64,000 nt of DNA from Phellopilus nigrolimitatus (Eukaryota > Basidiomycota > Agaricomycetes > Hymenochaetales > Hymenochaetaceae). This document shows, one piece after another, positions 27,364-39,792 of the stretch; positions within the stretch are counted from its first letter, which is position 1; every line of letters begins with the position of its first letter. Location: the NCBI GenBank assembly GCA_021029095.1, contig JAJOHG010000004.1, positions 310,001-374,000 of the forward strand, written 5' to 3'. Position numbers and translations under genes: made by a program. The notes beneath the pieces are model-generated. The model had not been told where the DNA came from. It searched no databases and saw only the letters and a program-made list of their open reading frames with translations.

Positions 27364-29529
27364 GATACGCCTGCCTGTGGTCTAACGTGTCGAGTGAGAA
27401 CCTGGCTTTTATTGCACCAGCAGACTTACATGTAAACGAGCGGAGATGGAAATTGCACGATATCTGAGATCTGGGTATGGGATAAGCGGGAGCCAGCGCT
27501 TTTTCTTAGTCGGATGAGGCTTTCTTCTGGTTTGAATGCGCTTTATAAGATGAACCCGATGTTAGCCAAAGACCCTCGAACACTGATATTCAGAGTAGCT
27601 GATGCACCATCGTGAGTTGTGACTGATCATCTTTCAGCCTGCTTTCTGAATCATTTTCTGTTCCTCGTTACTGGGCAACTCGTATCCATTAGGGCCCGGT
27701 GATTCAGAGGGTTCGTCGACAGTGTACTCATACGTAGATCACAACGCTCATCTTTAGCCCAGCCACGATATCTTGGATGAATACGACAATCAGTTTAAGT
27801 GATCATGATGAAAACTGGTTGCCTGACTTCGCGCTTCTCCTTCCAAGTTGGTTGATATGATGTGCAATGATATTTTTCGTTCGCGAACGTTTACATCTGC
27901 ACCGGATGGTCAAGCAGACTTCTAGTGCTCGTACAACATTTTCTTCCGCGATTTTCTTATTTATTGTGTTTTCAGAAATACAAATGAAGTAGGAAGTATC
28001 ATCCGGCCCGAGAGTTCCTTTCTCTTACTTGTTACTTGATGATGCAGTCAATGGAGAATTTCCCCGTGTCGATACATGAAACGAGGTTATATGACTTCTC
28101 TGGTCATAGGATACAGGCTGCTTTATGCACGTGGGTCTGTCAGATCGATGCTTCAAAGTCATTTCAAAAAGCACTCGCCTTTCCAAGTGGTAGCGCCAGC
28201 GCTGCCGGAAAAATAAGAATGAAGCAGGCGAAAGCGAAATTGGTGAAGTGCATAATCAAAAGAGTGTAGGCTGCAGATAAGCTTTCTTAATATCTCCGCT
28301 TTCCGTGAGCAATTGTAAGAGCGTGCATACCGTGATTCGACACAAAAAAGACGAAAGAAAATACTTCAAAGCAAGGAGCGACAACCGGTAATAAAAAGTC
28401 GAGCCCAGTCTGAGTCGCGACGCAGTGGTACAGTGCATGTTGCTCCTTTCCGCTTAAGTACAGAAATAATGTGGGCATCCGAACACCATCCCGTTGTAAG
28501 TATCCCAGACTGAGCCGACTAGCTGATTGCTGATCTAATTCCTGTTTTATGCGAGGTTCCGAGCAACTGTGCGTTGCTTCTTGTTACAAAATGAACACAT
28601 GAAAAGAAGTCGGCGTTGATGACGATGAACCAAATCCCTGTGCTAGCATTGGCCTGTTGCCAGAAGATAGACGTAGTAACGAAGGCACCCATCGCTAGGA
28701 AGACAAAACTGCACGGATGACCTGTCCCTCAGAGATGATAATCCTGGAAGACGATGCTGATCATCAGATTTTGCTTGACAGTAGGTAACATTATTTCGAG
28801 TTTTTTTGTGGCACTAAGACTTTGTGAGCAGATAAAACAAAGTACAGATCAGAGTTTTGCGAAGATAAATGTGACTCTGAGAAAGTGAAAGGCAAAACGC
28901 AGGATGGATGGATAAAGAAAAGGGACATGTTTCGGCTGCATTACAAACTAAACACTTACAAGGAATCCACACCGCAATCAGCTTGTCATCTGAAGAGAAG
29001 GCAGTGAGCCAGTGACTGAGTTCCAACGTCGGATGTCGAAGTGCTGCTGACCAATCAGGACCTTGGACACCAGTCTGGTAGGCGGACCTGGAAACCCCTT
29101 CCCCGCGCTTCGCTTTGCTATGTAGTACGCAGGAAAGCAAGTACGAAACTTTGAGATAAATTATGAAAATAGCTGGTACATCTGCCTCCTACGTTGCCAA
29201 TCTCTAATTTTGCTGGTTTTCGTATTTCATACAAATTACAACGAGTACAAGAGTTTGTAGTGATCACGTATTTACGTACGTAGACATTCGTCTGCTGCAT
29301 CAAGTTTGCGGCTCGTCGAATTTGCTCACCATAACTCAGTCTGTTATAACTCAGACTTCAGAAGCAAATCTATGGCAACTCATCTGTAATACTACTTTGC
29401 CATTTTGCAGTCGTCGTTTTTACATGCAATACTTTTGACTGCGTCGCCAACATTTCAGCTCGCTTCGTTGGTATACAAGTTCACTAGACGTCTCGTGCAT
29501 TATTGTTTCCTTGAATCTCTACCACTGGG
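27364..29529. other. Gene-poor region with one orphan signal-peptide exon
   Basis: No complete gene supported, apart from the orphan exon at 28162-28253. The minus-strand sequence around 28640-28750 encodes a hydrophobic segment (CSFVFLAMGAFVTTSIFW) without a usable start or partner exon. The last 100 or so bases are the 5' leader of the phosphatase gene. Confidence 0.4.
28162..28253 (-). CDS. Orphan signal-peptide exon D (possible small secreted protein, incomplete)
   Basis: The ATG at 28253 encodes MHFTNFAFACFILIFPAALA followed by LPLGK, a convincing secretion signal like those of the neighbouring peptide genes. The frame closes a few codons later (ASAF, stop). The expected donor position reads AAG|GCGAGT, which would be a GC-AG donor or a mutated GTGAGT. 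No second exon joins cleanly. It may be a relic of a fourth small secreted peptide gene, or a gene with an unusual splice donor. Confidence 0.3.
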
Positions 29530-32500
29530 ATGTCTCAGCTTGCATTCGCACCCGCAGGGGTGGCCCCTACGCACCATGGAGGAGGAAAGGAATTGACATG
29601 GACAGACACGAAAGGCTCCGGGAGGACAGGTGCGGTTTCTCTTGCCACGTAATGTTGAATTCGGTTTCGTCTTTGTTTTACGAGCTTGCACACCAGTGCA
29701 ATCGAATGTCTTCGCGCGTCTGCAAGCTCTCTTCCCAGGCAGCAACTCGACATCGCCTCGAGCATCGACGATAAGTGCACCTGTGCACGCAGAGCCCCAC
29801 CCTCCGCCGAGCGCTCCGACGCGTCCCCCACCTCGTTTCCTCAAAATCCGCGTCATATCGTGGAATATGCATGACTCTTTACCAAAGGCACGTAACTAAC
29901 ATATGTCTACTTGGCGTATCGCTTATTCTGAATAGGGCAACTTGGAGGATCTGCTTGGAGTTGTCCCGCCTTACGTGCCGTGTCCAGAGGGCGAAACCGA
30001 CAGATTTCGCATACCAAATATGACTGCAGATGACTGTCATCCGTACCACCTTGTCGTAGTGTGAGTTCTTCTTCTCCCTTATCTTTTATCCCCCTCTCAG
30101 TTCCCTGTTATGTAGTGCTGGCCAAGAGTGTCCTACGGTATCAGGTAAGGACTTGAAGCTTAGAATTCAGGCATCATCTAATTTAACAAAAGGTATTCCT
30201 ATGGGCTTGGGCGCAAGCTTCAGACACAAGGAGAAAGACAAACACAAAGAGGGTGAGAAGAGTGCCCGAAAAGGTAAGGGGAAAGAAGGAAAGGATAGAG
30301 ACGAAGATCTCGAACACGAAGGCTCGCCCCCGAATGGTCCCTCAATCCCAACAGCAGACGTAAACTCCTCAAATAATACACACGGGCCTGCGTCAGGTTG
30401 GAGCTGGATTTTAGAGGAATGGTTCTGCCACGGCCGTGGTCAGCGCTCTGGGAATGCTGGGTCGTCCTCCGCCTCGGAGCTGTACAAATCTCAGGCAACC
30501 AGCGCTTCTGCTGATTCAGAAGGACATACATTTTCACCGCAGAGGTCGAGCACGCCTGTACAGAGCGAGTTTGATGCTAAACTCGGAAAGGAAAAGGACA
30601 AGAAGAAAGAGAAAGAGTGGAAAAGGAGGAGTTACCGGGGAGACAAGGTTCCAACTGGCCCATATGAGCTCCTTGTCAAAGAACGGCTCATGGGGATCTA
30701 CGTGGCAGTTTTTATATACAAGGACTTGAAACCCCTCGTTAGAGGTTTGTATCCGCGTCTTTTTTCGTTTTTTCTTGCAAAAAAGCTAAAACATTTGTAG
30801 GTATGTCTAGATCAGCGGTGACAACAGGCCTCATAGGGGGCCGCGTCGGTAACAAGGGTGGCGTCGGCATTAGCGTAAATCTCGATGGGACAACACTCCT
30901 TTTCGTGAACGCCCATCTTGCAGGTAGGTTGGATCGAACACCATGCACGACTATCTCTCAAATCGTTTCATGTAGCGCACGAGGAACGTATTATGAGTCG
31001 CGTAGCAAACATGGCGAAGATAAAGGTATGGAATTAAACTTTCTTGTATGTAAACTCTTACTAAAGCGACCTTCTTCAGTCTGAATTGCAGGTCAATGAT
31101 TTCCTTTCGCAGGACGATCCGCGCGTTATGGCGGAAGGTATCGATACTTTTCCCTGAATACTCGAACCTAAACTAAATATATAAATTCAGACCTGACAGA
31201 TAGGTTCGACCATACGTTTGTCTTTGGTGACTTGAACTTCCGGTTGGATGTCACTCGGTTGCATGCCGACTGGTTAATTTCTCGTCAAGGTTGGTCGTGA
31301 TCATTTGCTTAAGAGACAATTTTTTTGTTGATGCATGTCGACATAGATTATGATCAAGCACTTGCTTTTGATCAACTGCGAACGCTGATGAAGGACGGAA
31401 AGGCCTTCGTTGGGTTTCATGAGGCGCCCATCCACTTCCCACCTACTTTCAAATATGATGTGGTGCGGTCTCTCAAACGTGACAGATCTCGTCTGAACAG
31501 GGATATTCTTAAGACGCGTGGAAATAAGCGATGGGTCAGTCGCCGTTCGAACCCAAACCTCTCGGAGGTAAAAGAGAAAGATACTATGGACACTACACTG
31601 CCGCTCGAGGCTGACGAGTGGCCAGAGCGCTCGGGAGGTACATCTTTTGAGATCGAAGATAGTGGCTCGTTCGTCTCCTTGGCAAACACGTCGACATCTG
31701 GGCAAACACGCCTCACAGCCAACGATGATACGGACGACACGGACGGGTTTTTTGTGCGCTCACGGAGCTCGAAATCCAATTACGGTGAGGGCGGAGAGGG
31801 AGGGGCTGGAATAATGGCAAAGAAGATGCTCATCGCAAAGGCCGCGCTAAAAGCGAAAGCAAAATGGATGGCTCTTTTACATTCGTCCGATTCAATGTCT
31901 TCCAAACCATCTGGACCGCGTAAGGTCTCGAAATACAAGCCTCGAAACCGATATGCCGCCTCATCATCGCCTCAAAATCACCGTGCAGCAGAACTAGACG
32001 GCTCGTCTTCAGCTCAAAAAGCAGCTTCAGCAATCGAGCTCGGCCAATCACATGCACCTAGTTTATCCGAGTTGCAACGCACGTCGTCCAAGAAAAGTAG
32101 TAAGTCGCTAAAGAGCGTAAGTATGCTACCTGGAAAGGCTAGTGAGACCAGTGGACAAGAGTCCGAAGGCGGAATGTACGACAGTTCAAGCAAGCAACGA
32201 GTGCCTAGCTGGTATGTTCTCAATTGTTATTCGTCATGCTCTTTATTGAATCATGTTGATCGCAAAATAGGTGTGATAGGATTCTCTGGAAAACGACAAT
32301 TCATGTGGAACCAGATTCGGAAGAAGACTCCATTTCCGAAATTCGCGGTGGACTTGGACCTCGCGTGCGGCAATTTTTTACTCACGCTTTGAAACCTTTA
32401 TCGACTCGAGGCCGAACCTCATCGGTGTCGTCTATCACGTCCCTACCCGCTGTCGAATTCGCTCCTCCTTTACACTCCAAAGACCTTTCCCGTCCGCAGA

Positions 32501-33087
32501 CTGTGATGTCGGACTCGCAGCCGCTGTTGTTCCCTTCTCTAGAACAAGAGGAGAATGGACCAGTACCATCCAAAGTCAGGTCATTTACAAATATTGTCAA
32601 CCCCCGCCACCGATCTAACCGAAAGGCCCGTGCTCCCAAGTTGCTGAAGTCGAAATCGATCGAGCCCGCCACGACCACGCCTCTTGTCGCTCATAGCCTA
32701 GACAAGCAGCGCGTTCGGTCTAATTCTGCGACGCTGGCGATCTCCGCGCCCATAGTAACTGCTCCAGCGTCTCTTCCATTCAATGTAGAACCAAAAGAGT
32801 CTGAAGGGCCTCCAGTTCCCCCTAAAGACCTCATGATTCGACAGCACGCTTCGTCATCTCGTGGCTGGCGATTCTTCCCTTTCTTTGGCCGGGACGGCAA
32901 CCTGAATCAAGACACCAACGTGTCCTCACCGACGCTGATCAGTTCGCCGCTTCCCCCGGTTCACCGTCCTCGCAAAGGCGAGGTCGTCGCTCTTGGCTAC
33001 GGGTCGCTAGACGATCAGGCCATGCGTCAACTGGAAGGGCGGAGCGACCACCGCCCGGTGATAGGATCATATGCCATCTATATCTAA
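29530..33087 (+). CDS. Inositol polyphosphate 5-phosphatase (INPP5 family) with large low-complexity insertions
   Basis: Removes the 5-phosphate from inositol phosphates or phosphoinositides, a membrane-signalling role. The ATG at 29530 gives MSQLAFAPAGVAPTHHGGG, spliced over 29632 to about 29696 to VQSNVFARLQALFPG. The catalytic domain begins RFLKIRVISWNMHDSLPK and continues with VVAGQECPTV, GPYELLVKERLMGIYVAVF and GGRVGNKGGVGISV. It then has LLFVNAHLAAHEERIMSRV, HTFVFGDLNFRLDVTRL, PTFKYDV, VPSWCDRILWKTT (split by an intron near 32213-32270) and GRSDHRPVIGSYAIY at the end. The active-site motifs GDLNFRLD, WCDRILW and SDHRPV are intact. Two Ser/Lys-rich insertions, about 160 and 230 residues, sit inside the domain, and a third lies before SDHRPV. 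No lipid-binding or membrane segment seen. Confidence 0.9.
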
Positions 33088-33371
33088 TACCCGTACGGAC
33101 TAATATTATTCCTGGTAACTTATAACACTTTCATTCAGCCCCCACGGGCCATTAAACTAAATAGACAAACCACTTAATTGTAAAATAGAGGCATCGCAGC
33201 TTTCGCACATCGCACACATACCCATCGCTATTCTGCAGATACCCTGCTCAAATGACGCTCTTCAGCATTGTATCCCATTAGCCCCACTACCTTCCTTATA
33301 TAATGCGGGATTTTCGGTCTTCGGTTGGCTTTGCTCCGTAGACTTTCCTTTCCTCCAGAAACACCAAACAC

Positions 33372-34999
33372 TTAGAACGTCCTAGGTGCAAGCATGTAAA
33401 TTAGATCTTGGTTCATTATAATCAGAGACTCGCCTGCCTTTTCTGTTGCGAACGCAAGGAAAGCGACAAGTGGAACTGGCGATTAGAAAAAGTGAGTAAC
33501 CGGTAACAACTTGGTTGTCATCTGGCTCACTCGCGGCTTGAACATAGTCGATGACACCGTTGAAAATATTGTCTTTGGAAATACCCACGAGCAGAATTTC
33601 GTCCGGGTGCAGAATAATGGCCAAGTTTAAGCTGATTGAGAGCGAAAATGTCAAGATCAGCAGGATTATGGATCATAATAAAAGGTCACCTAAGTGCCAA
33701 GATGCGATAGACGCTGAATAATACGACACGAAGGAAAAGCGCCAGCCAGCCAGTGCCACGCGGGACGGTCTTTAGTGCTGCACGCTGTTTATATATTAGT
33801 CGTGCGATGACGGCTTTTAGAAGGAAATGCCCAGTTAGAGACGGTTTGAAAGAAGAACATTTATTCCATTCACCTTCGAGGCAAACTGTGACGAATGAAA
33901 TGGTAGCAGAAAATGCATACGCAACGCGAAGCCTCAAAACCAAAACAAATGATGAGACAAAGTCGGTAGAGCTGTTGTGTATGGACTCACGGCCAAAATC
34001 CCGATGTTAGACTTGCAGTAAAGTTTGCGTTTGTTAAGATTACACAATAAAAGACACCAGGGATCGAGAGGTTAGAGTCAGGTATAGACTGATGAGTGCC
34101 TTCATTGATAGCGAATGGACTTCCGATCTTTTAAAAAATAAGCATTATCGCGAAGCCTGATCTGGTTCTGGCGTACCACCATTGTGGCTATTGTCAGTGC
34201 TACAAAAGCGACAAAGGGCACTACGAGAAGCTGACGCGATCTGAGGAAGGGTTTTGAAAATGCTTAATCCATAAGATAGCTCACCGTACACGTATACACC
34301 ATTCCCCATTTATTCTCTTCGAGAAAGCTCACATTCTTTGATTTGGCAAATGAGCGCAGAACGATCCAGAGCTATCCGCAAAAAAATAGGAAATAAAGGA
34401 GGTAAATGACAAATTGGCAAAGAAAATGGCTGAAAATCTTACGTGCACGACAAGTGCGAGGTTAGTGCAAGCTGTTCTGATAGCATTGTTTCGTCAGCTT
34501 GGAGTTAATTTAGAAATTGCAGGAAAACGCACAATGCTTGTGATCCATATATTAGAGCTGCTTGTACGAGGCAGGAATTGTAACTCGGATTGAGAGAGAG
34601 AAGGTCATTACTGCTCCTCCCCTGGTACACTCTGCAAGGCAATTTACAGAAGCACAAAGAAATACCAAGAGGTCGCGTACAGCAATGAGTAGACAACGGA
34701 AGAAAATATCCACGAAATGCAGAAGTTTACGAAGACGGGGTGGCGTGTCACTTTGCGTGAAAAGATGATGGTGAGAACCAGGATGGGAAGGAGAATATGT
34801 CCTCCAGCGATTTGTATGCCTAGAAAGACAGACTCGTCCACTTGCTGGACTGACCGGTAAGTCGTGGAAAAGAAGTTTTTTGAGTCGAAGATATATATAT
34901 ATAAAAAACACAGAGATATTGAGGATACGCACCATGCTGAGAGTGGTCTAAGAGAGCTTTTTCAGCGGGAGAGATCGGAGAAGTACTTGATGAAGACAT
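33372..34999 (-). CDS. Seven-transmembrane serpentine protein (family expanded in Agaricomycetes)
   Basis: Plasma-membrane-type 7-TM protein, GPCR-like; ligand unknown. The ATG at 34999 gives MSSSSTSPISPAEKALLDHS, then a splice to VQQVDESVFLGIQIAGGH. The remaining exons join in frame through short introns: ILLPILVLTIIFSRKVTRHP VFVNFCISWIFSSVVYSLL; VYQGRSSNDLLSLNPSYNSC LVQAALIYGSQAL; TACTNLALVVH; LWIVLRSFAKSKNVSFLEEN KWGMV; SRQLLVVPFVAFVALTIATM V; IGSPFAINEGTHQSIPDSNL ending SGFWP; LRVAYAFSATISFVTVCLE; AVIARLIYKQRAALKTVPRG ending ILAL; SLNLAIILHPDEILLVG to DYVQAA; and IPLVAFLAFATEKAG to the stop at 33372. The RHPVFVNFCISW and CLVQAALIYG blocks are the family hallmark. It is not STE3-like. The gene is convergent with the phosphatase gene. 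Confidence 0.75.
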
Positions 35000-37310
35000 G
35001 AAGTAGAATGGACTCTGCCAGCAGAGAGTTTAAAGAAACGATGAATACGAGATACCGGTGTGCAACACGCAGCTTGAAGAGGAACGAGCGAATGCGTCGA
35101 AAGCCTACGATGGAAGCCAGACGAGCTAGGGAACCTGCGCTAATGATATTTGAGGAGAATTTCATGCATGCGCGGCACTCGCTGAATCCATCTAACAGCA
35201 TCAATATCAGTGTTGTGATGTTGACAGGTGTTGGCATTCTGGAGTGAGTCAAAGAGTCGAACAGATCATCAGTGTGGCAGCGAGATCGAAAGCGCCTTTT
35301 ACCCCCGCGTGAGGATTCCGTACTCTTAGACCATAAATATGTAACTCCTTGATTCCAAGGAGGGTCTCCGTATGATGCGATTCATTCTAAATCAGTGTGC
35401 AGAACCCGGACTTTGATTGCTGTTCACCCTAAGTGAGAGTCAGAGCGGGACGTGTCGTCAACACCAGGCAGTGTCGATCTTTTTCTTTCTAAAGAGAACT
35501 CTTATGATCTCTATTCGCCCAGACTGTGTTCTCGCAACAGCAACACTACAAAACGAATAACACGGTAATCCAATCGGCCGCCACAACCCACCGAAGGCCA
35601 CACTACGAATTCAGAATCATAAGAACGAATAAGCAAATTCTTTAATGCATTGGAGTCGTACAAGCCACTACGACACTTTGTCCGCTATTTGTCAACAGGA
35701 CTTCACGAAATAAATAGTACCAGCCCCTTCCAGGCAGCTCCGAAACACCTGCATTGTACATTGCGCGCCTTCAATTACTCTTGTATATCATGGAAGAAAA
35801 GAGGCTGAAACAGGTCAAGAGATCAACACAGAGCCTCGAAGCAAAGTTGTTGTGAGCCAACGTGATGCTACCAGCGCAATCTTACAGTGCCATCCGGATC
35901 AATTTTGTACGCCCATTTTCTTGGTGAATTTATAGGAACCCATCCACTAATAAACCTCAAATCGTATTCGTAAATGCTGCTATAACTACCTGGAACACCG
36001 CGAACGCTGATGCAATCTGGGAATCTCGTTCGATGCAGAACGCTCGATGGTTTCTATGCGTTCCAGTGAGAGCGTCCGCTGTCCGTGTCTGCGAATGCGA
36101 GTGGACAGAAGACTGGCGAGGTGATAATATCAAAGTAGCCTGGGATGAAGTCGTACGTTCCCATACAGTCGTTTTCTTATAAGCTCGATCATATTCCACA
36201 ATTTCTTCCATTTGTTCTGTCTCTCTTTACCCATACAGGAGCAAGTCTCTGAGTCACTCTTTTTCGCAATCTCGGTTATTTGATACCGATTTCCAAGTGG
36301 TATATGCTCTTTCCACTTTTCTATCTGCGGAACAAGATCTAACTATTCACTTCAGGTATAGATGATAATTACTCACTTTTCCGCCTTTCTCATTCTTTCT
36401 GTGCTTAGTGGTGGACTCACCGCTCCCGTGGTAGATACAATTTAACTGGCGTTTGCACAGCATCGTTCTGAAAGCACACATTTCCGTAGCCTTCCCATCC
36501 AATAGAAGCTCCGACTCGTTCGTCGGCGATGCAGCAGGTATCCGGATCCTCCACACCGACAAACGCACCAATACAACAGACTACTCAAGTAAACCAGTCT
36601 AATACTGCTGTCGGGCACAACCCCCAGCCATCTGTATCTGCCGCTGGCGATTTGGAAGTGCAGAAAGAGACAAAAGCAAACAATGTTCCCGGCGAGGAAG
36701 ACGGCGACCAAACTGGCGGAGGTATCCTCGGCAAGGCCTCGCAGCCTTTAGAGGACGATGTTTTTCACAACCCTCGATTCTCTGGCCAAGACATGTGTCC
36801 GAAGGTGGTGTCGTTTCTCTGCTAGATTAGTTACCATCTCACTTGTACGACGATGTAGTTGATAAATCCGTTTGTTTTGCGTGTCATTGTTCCAAAGAAT
36901 GTAGTCGTTCTTCCAGAATTATCATTGGTTGTCCCATGCATCATTTTCATTATGACATATCTGAGAGAACGTCAACTCCGGAAGTGAGCGCGGTGGAGGA
37001 GCATGCTGAACGAAGCTCGCAATGTGACTTTCGCCATAAGTTTTACCAAGTTCAGCACCCTCAGAGTCACATTAAAAGAGCATTCAAAAGAACATTCAGC
37101 AAACACTTGCGAACCTACTTCCAATCGAAAGCAACGCATCACAAATAGTAAATGATTCTTACGTGCCTTAATTCACCAGATAGAATGCGTGCAGAAGTTC
37201 TTACAAGCAAGCTCAACCCCCATGAAATAGCGGCACATCAATGACCTAGCATGCACTACATACAACATAATGTGAGTGGATCATAGTGCGTAGGGTGAAG
37301 GTCCAGCTGC
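35000..37310. other. Gene-poor region between the 7-TM gene and the ribosomal protein gene
   Basis: The proximal part must hold the 7-TM promoter. The minus-strand frame near 35957-36211 and short plus-strand frames show no clear motif. The only candidate worth listing is at 36529-36825. No RNA gene or repeat recognised. Confidence 0.4.
36529..36825 (+). CDS. Possible small hydrophilic hypothetical protein
   Basis: An ATG-initiated frame of 98 codons starts MQQVSGSSTPTNAPIQQTTQ, rich in Gln, Asn, Ser and Thr. It continues with an acidic glycine-rich part (NNVPGEEDGDQTGGGILGKA). It has no signal peptide or membrane segment and only two Cys near the end. The composition is that of an intrinsically disordered protein. 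No family is recognised and there is no splice evidence, so a chance frame is possible. Confidence 0.3.
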   Translation: MQQVSGSSTPTNAPIQQTTQVNQSNTAVGHNPQPSVSAAGDLEVQKETKANNVPGEEDGDQTGGGILGKASQPLEDDVFHNPRFSGQDMCPKVVSFLC

Positions 37311-37856
37311 TTAGGCGGAGATGGTGACTTCAACCTCAACACCCGGCTCGAGGGAAATAGACGTCTACAACCATAATCAGAAGTAGAATTAACGGAAGTT
37401 AGACGAACACGTACAATCTGCTTGACAATTTCGCTCGACGAATGAAGGTCGATGAGTCTCTTATGGATCTTGAGCTCGTAGCGGTCCCAGGTCTTGGAAC
37501 CCTCGCCGCAAGGCTAGATGCGCACATTGTCAGGAAAAGCCAGAAATTTTTAAAAAAGCAGTTTTATCGACGTACAGTCTTGCGGGTCGTAATTTTGAGG
37601 ACCTTGGTGGGGAGGCGGACAGGCCCTTTGACGCGGAGCTGCTTGTCCTTGGCCCTGTTGATCAGGTCGCCGGAAACTAGTAAATGCAAACGCCATGAAT
37701 AAGTCAACGCCGGAGAGCTTTTAAACCAGCTTCACATACACTTCTCCAGGCTGCGCACATTGCTGGAGGTGAGTGTGATGCGGATTTTGTGGATTTTGGC
37801 TTGGGGGAGGGCACCCGCAGCGTCGTATTCCTTTTCACCTTTAGCGACGTAACTCA
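37311..37856 (-). CDS. rps20: 40S ribosomal protein uS10 (S20)
   Basis: Component of the small ribosomal subunit head. Four exons on the minus strand start at the ATG at 37856 with [20 protein letters not shown], followed by [26 protein letters not shown] donor leads to [33 protein letters not shown]. Next comes [34 protein letters not shown], and the last exon reads [17 protein letters not shown], stop at 37311. The motifs [19 protein letters not shown] and HKRLIDL are diagnostic. The gene is divergent from the splicing factor gene, with only 248 bases between the start codons. Confidence 0.95.
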
Positions 37857-38104
37857 TCCTGTCTTGATGTTCTGAGGATAGTCAGCGGTGACTGTTCAGA
37901 GTTTGATGTTAGCAAAGCTGGACAACTATGAGCGTCGTCTACAACGAACCTAAGGCTCTTGGTGGTTTGTGTGTATGGACGGAAAATTAGAGTTTGCGTC
38001 CTCGCTATTTTTGCCATCGACAGGTTCCATAAATGGAAACATTTGCGCACAGACCACCTTAAGAAGCGAAAGACGTTCTCTTCACGAGTCTGCTATTACC
38101 GGTC
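37857..38104. promoter_or_regulatory. Shared divergent promoter of uS10 and the Yju2-like gene
   Basis: 248 bases between two divergent ATGs. No TATA box or defined factor site is obvious. The arrangement implies a bidirectional promoter for two gene-expression housekeeping genes. Confidence 0.5.
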
Positions 38105-39332
38105 ATGCAAGGTGCGCATATTGAGAATTATTCAGTGTACATTTCATTCAAGCAAGCACAGGATTCAACAAGTACTACCCACCGGATTACGATCCTCAGG
38201 AGCACAGCAGCTTAAACGCTTACAGAGGTGAGCATACATATAACTCTCGCCAGCTAGGTCTGACTATTACCTCCAAATCCCAGGGAAACATGCCCTCGGA
38301 GACAGAGCACGCAAGATTGACAAGGGTATTTTGATCACGCGTTTTGAGCTACCATACAACATCTGGTGGTATGTGCCTTCAGTGTCGCTTTGTGCTGCTG
38401 AATCGACTGACTAACGCTTATGTCTGAAGCGATGGCTGCAAGAACCACATTGGCATGGGAGTTCGATACAATGCCGAGAAGAAGAAAATCGGAAACTACT
38501 ACTCGACCCCTATCTACTCGTTCCGTTGCAAGTGCCACCTCTGCGATAACTGGTTCACTATCGAGACCGATCCGAAGAACACGCGTTATGTTGTGACTTC
38601 TGGTGCACGTCAGAAGGATGAAGAATGGGATCCGGAGGAGAATGGTGGCTTCGCAGTGCACGGTTCGTGTCCTATGGAATGTGTTGTTTCCGAGTTAGAT
38701 GACCAGAGCTCTCGCCAGACCCCGATAAAGCGGGCCCTTCTGACCCGCTTGCAGCTCTTGAGAAGTCCACGCAAGCCGAATCACACCTCAACAACGTCCA
38801 GAAACCTCGTATAGAAGCTCTACAATCGCTCTCGGACCATTACAACAGCGATCCTTTCACCCTTTCCTCCCGCGCGCGCATGCACTTCCGCACCGCAAAG
38901 AAGCTCGACAAGGCTAAAAAAGACGCCGACGACGCCGTAAAGAACAAATATGCGCTTCCAGAGGAACTCGCGCTCGTCGCAGATGACAGTTCCATGAAAG
39001 TAGAAGCAAAAGAGGCTTTCTCGCAGGGAAGATTGGAGCATCGTGCAGACGCGGATGCGAAACGGCGAAGGCTTGCCGCAGAGCTTGGGTCACTTGGCGC
39101 TGTCTCACGTCCTTCGAGCTCGTTGAGCTCACAATCACGGTTGTTGCTACCCAATCGTCCGAAATGCCTCGCAGGAAAGAATCGCTCATCAACCGCGGAG
39201 GCTGCAGGAGCATCGTTCTCGCTTCGGAGTCGGTTAATACAAAACACGGCTCGCCACTCCGACCCGTTTCTGAAGCGAGATCAGTCCAAAGCTCTGGACG
39301 CTAAAGCGCTGGGGGTAAACTTGAAAAGGTGA
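38105..39332 (+). CDS. Yju2/CWC16-family pre-mRNA splicing factor (CCDC130/Saf4-like)
   Basis: Spliceosome-associated zinc protein of the nucleus. The tiny first exon encodes only MQ plus one base; a splice gives MQGFNKYYPPDYDPQEHSSL. Next come GKHALGDRARKIDKGILITR and FELPYNIWC, then DGCKNHIGMGVRYNAEKKKI and GNYYSTPIYSFRCKCHLCDN. The four-Cys zinc site (WCDGC, CKCHLC) and the RYNAEKK motif mark the family. The frame then needs a 48-nt intron (donor after CAC-G at about 38662, acceptor ...GACCAG) to continue as ELSPDPDKAGPSDPLAALEK and then a charged helical part (MHFRTAKKLDKAKKDADDA). The C-terminus is Ser/Arg-rich and ends KALGVNLKR. The C-terminal half suggests CCDC130 rather than core Yju2. 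Confidence 0.88.
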
Positions 39333-39792
39333 TCATGAGCTTTCCCGTGTTTCGCTCCTCTTTCCGGTCTTACGAGCAAGTAAACTATTTCGGTGTAATC
39401 GTGTCATCCAATGTCATGTTGTATTTGTAAATCCGCACTATTAGATTCCACGTAATTTATATTGGATAGCTATGATCGCGAGAGGGAAGAAAAAGTTACA
39501 AGTACAGCAAGGATGAAACAACCAGGTACGACAATGTGCTGGATATGATGACATGATATGCATATGATATGATATACGATACGATGAGACGACTGGGAGC
39601 GAGGGGTAGAATCGTATGATGGTGCCGACCAAGAAGCAACGAAAGGAAGGGTAGAAGAAAGAGGTGTAGGGCAAACAAAAGACAGAAAACAGACTGGATA
39701 AATAAACGTTACACAAAAGCAAAGCGGAAGGAGTAGTAATTCCGAGTGACGCGAAATGAAGAGAAATAAGAACCAGGAAAATGAGAGCACAT
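39333..39792. other. Convergent 3' regions of the splicing factor and Swi1-like genes
   Basis: 460 bases, AT-rich, with simple GATATGATATAC-type short repeats near 39556-39580. Likely the two 3' UTRs. No gene. Confidence 0.45.

Noticed and set aside
34962..35252. Hydrophobic minus-strand frame upstream of the 7-TM gene, first taken as its N-terminus.
   Set aside because: A different frame gives the correct first exon (MSSSSTSPISPAEKALL from 34999), which splices in phase to the first membrane segment.
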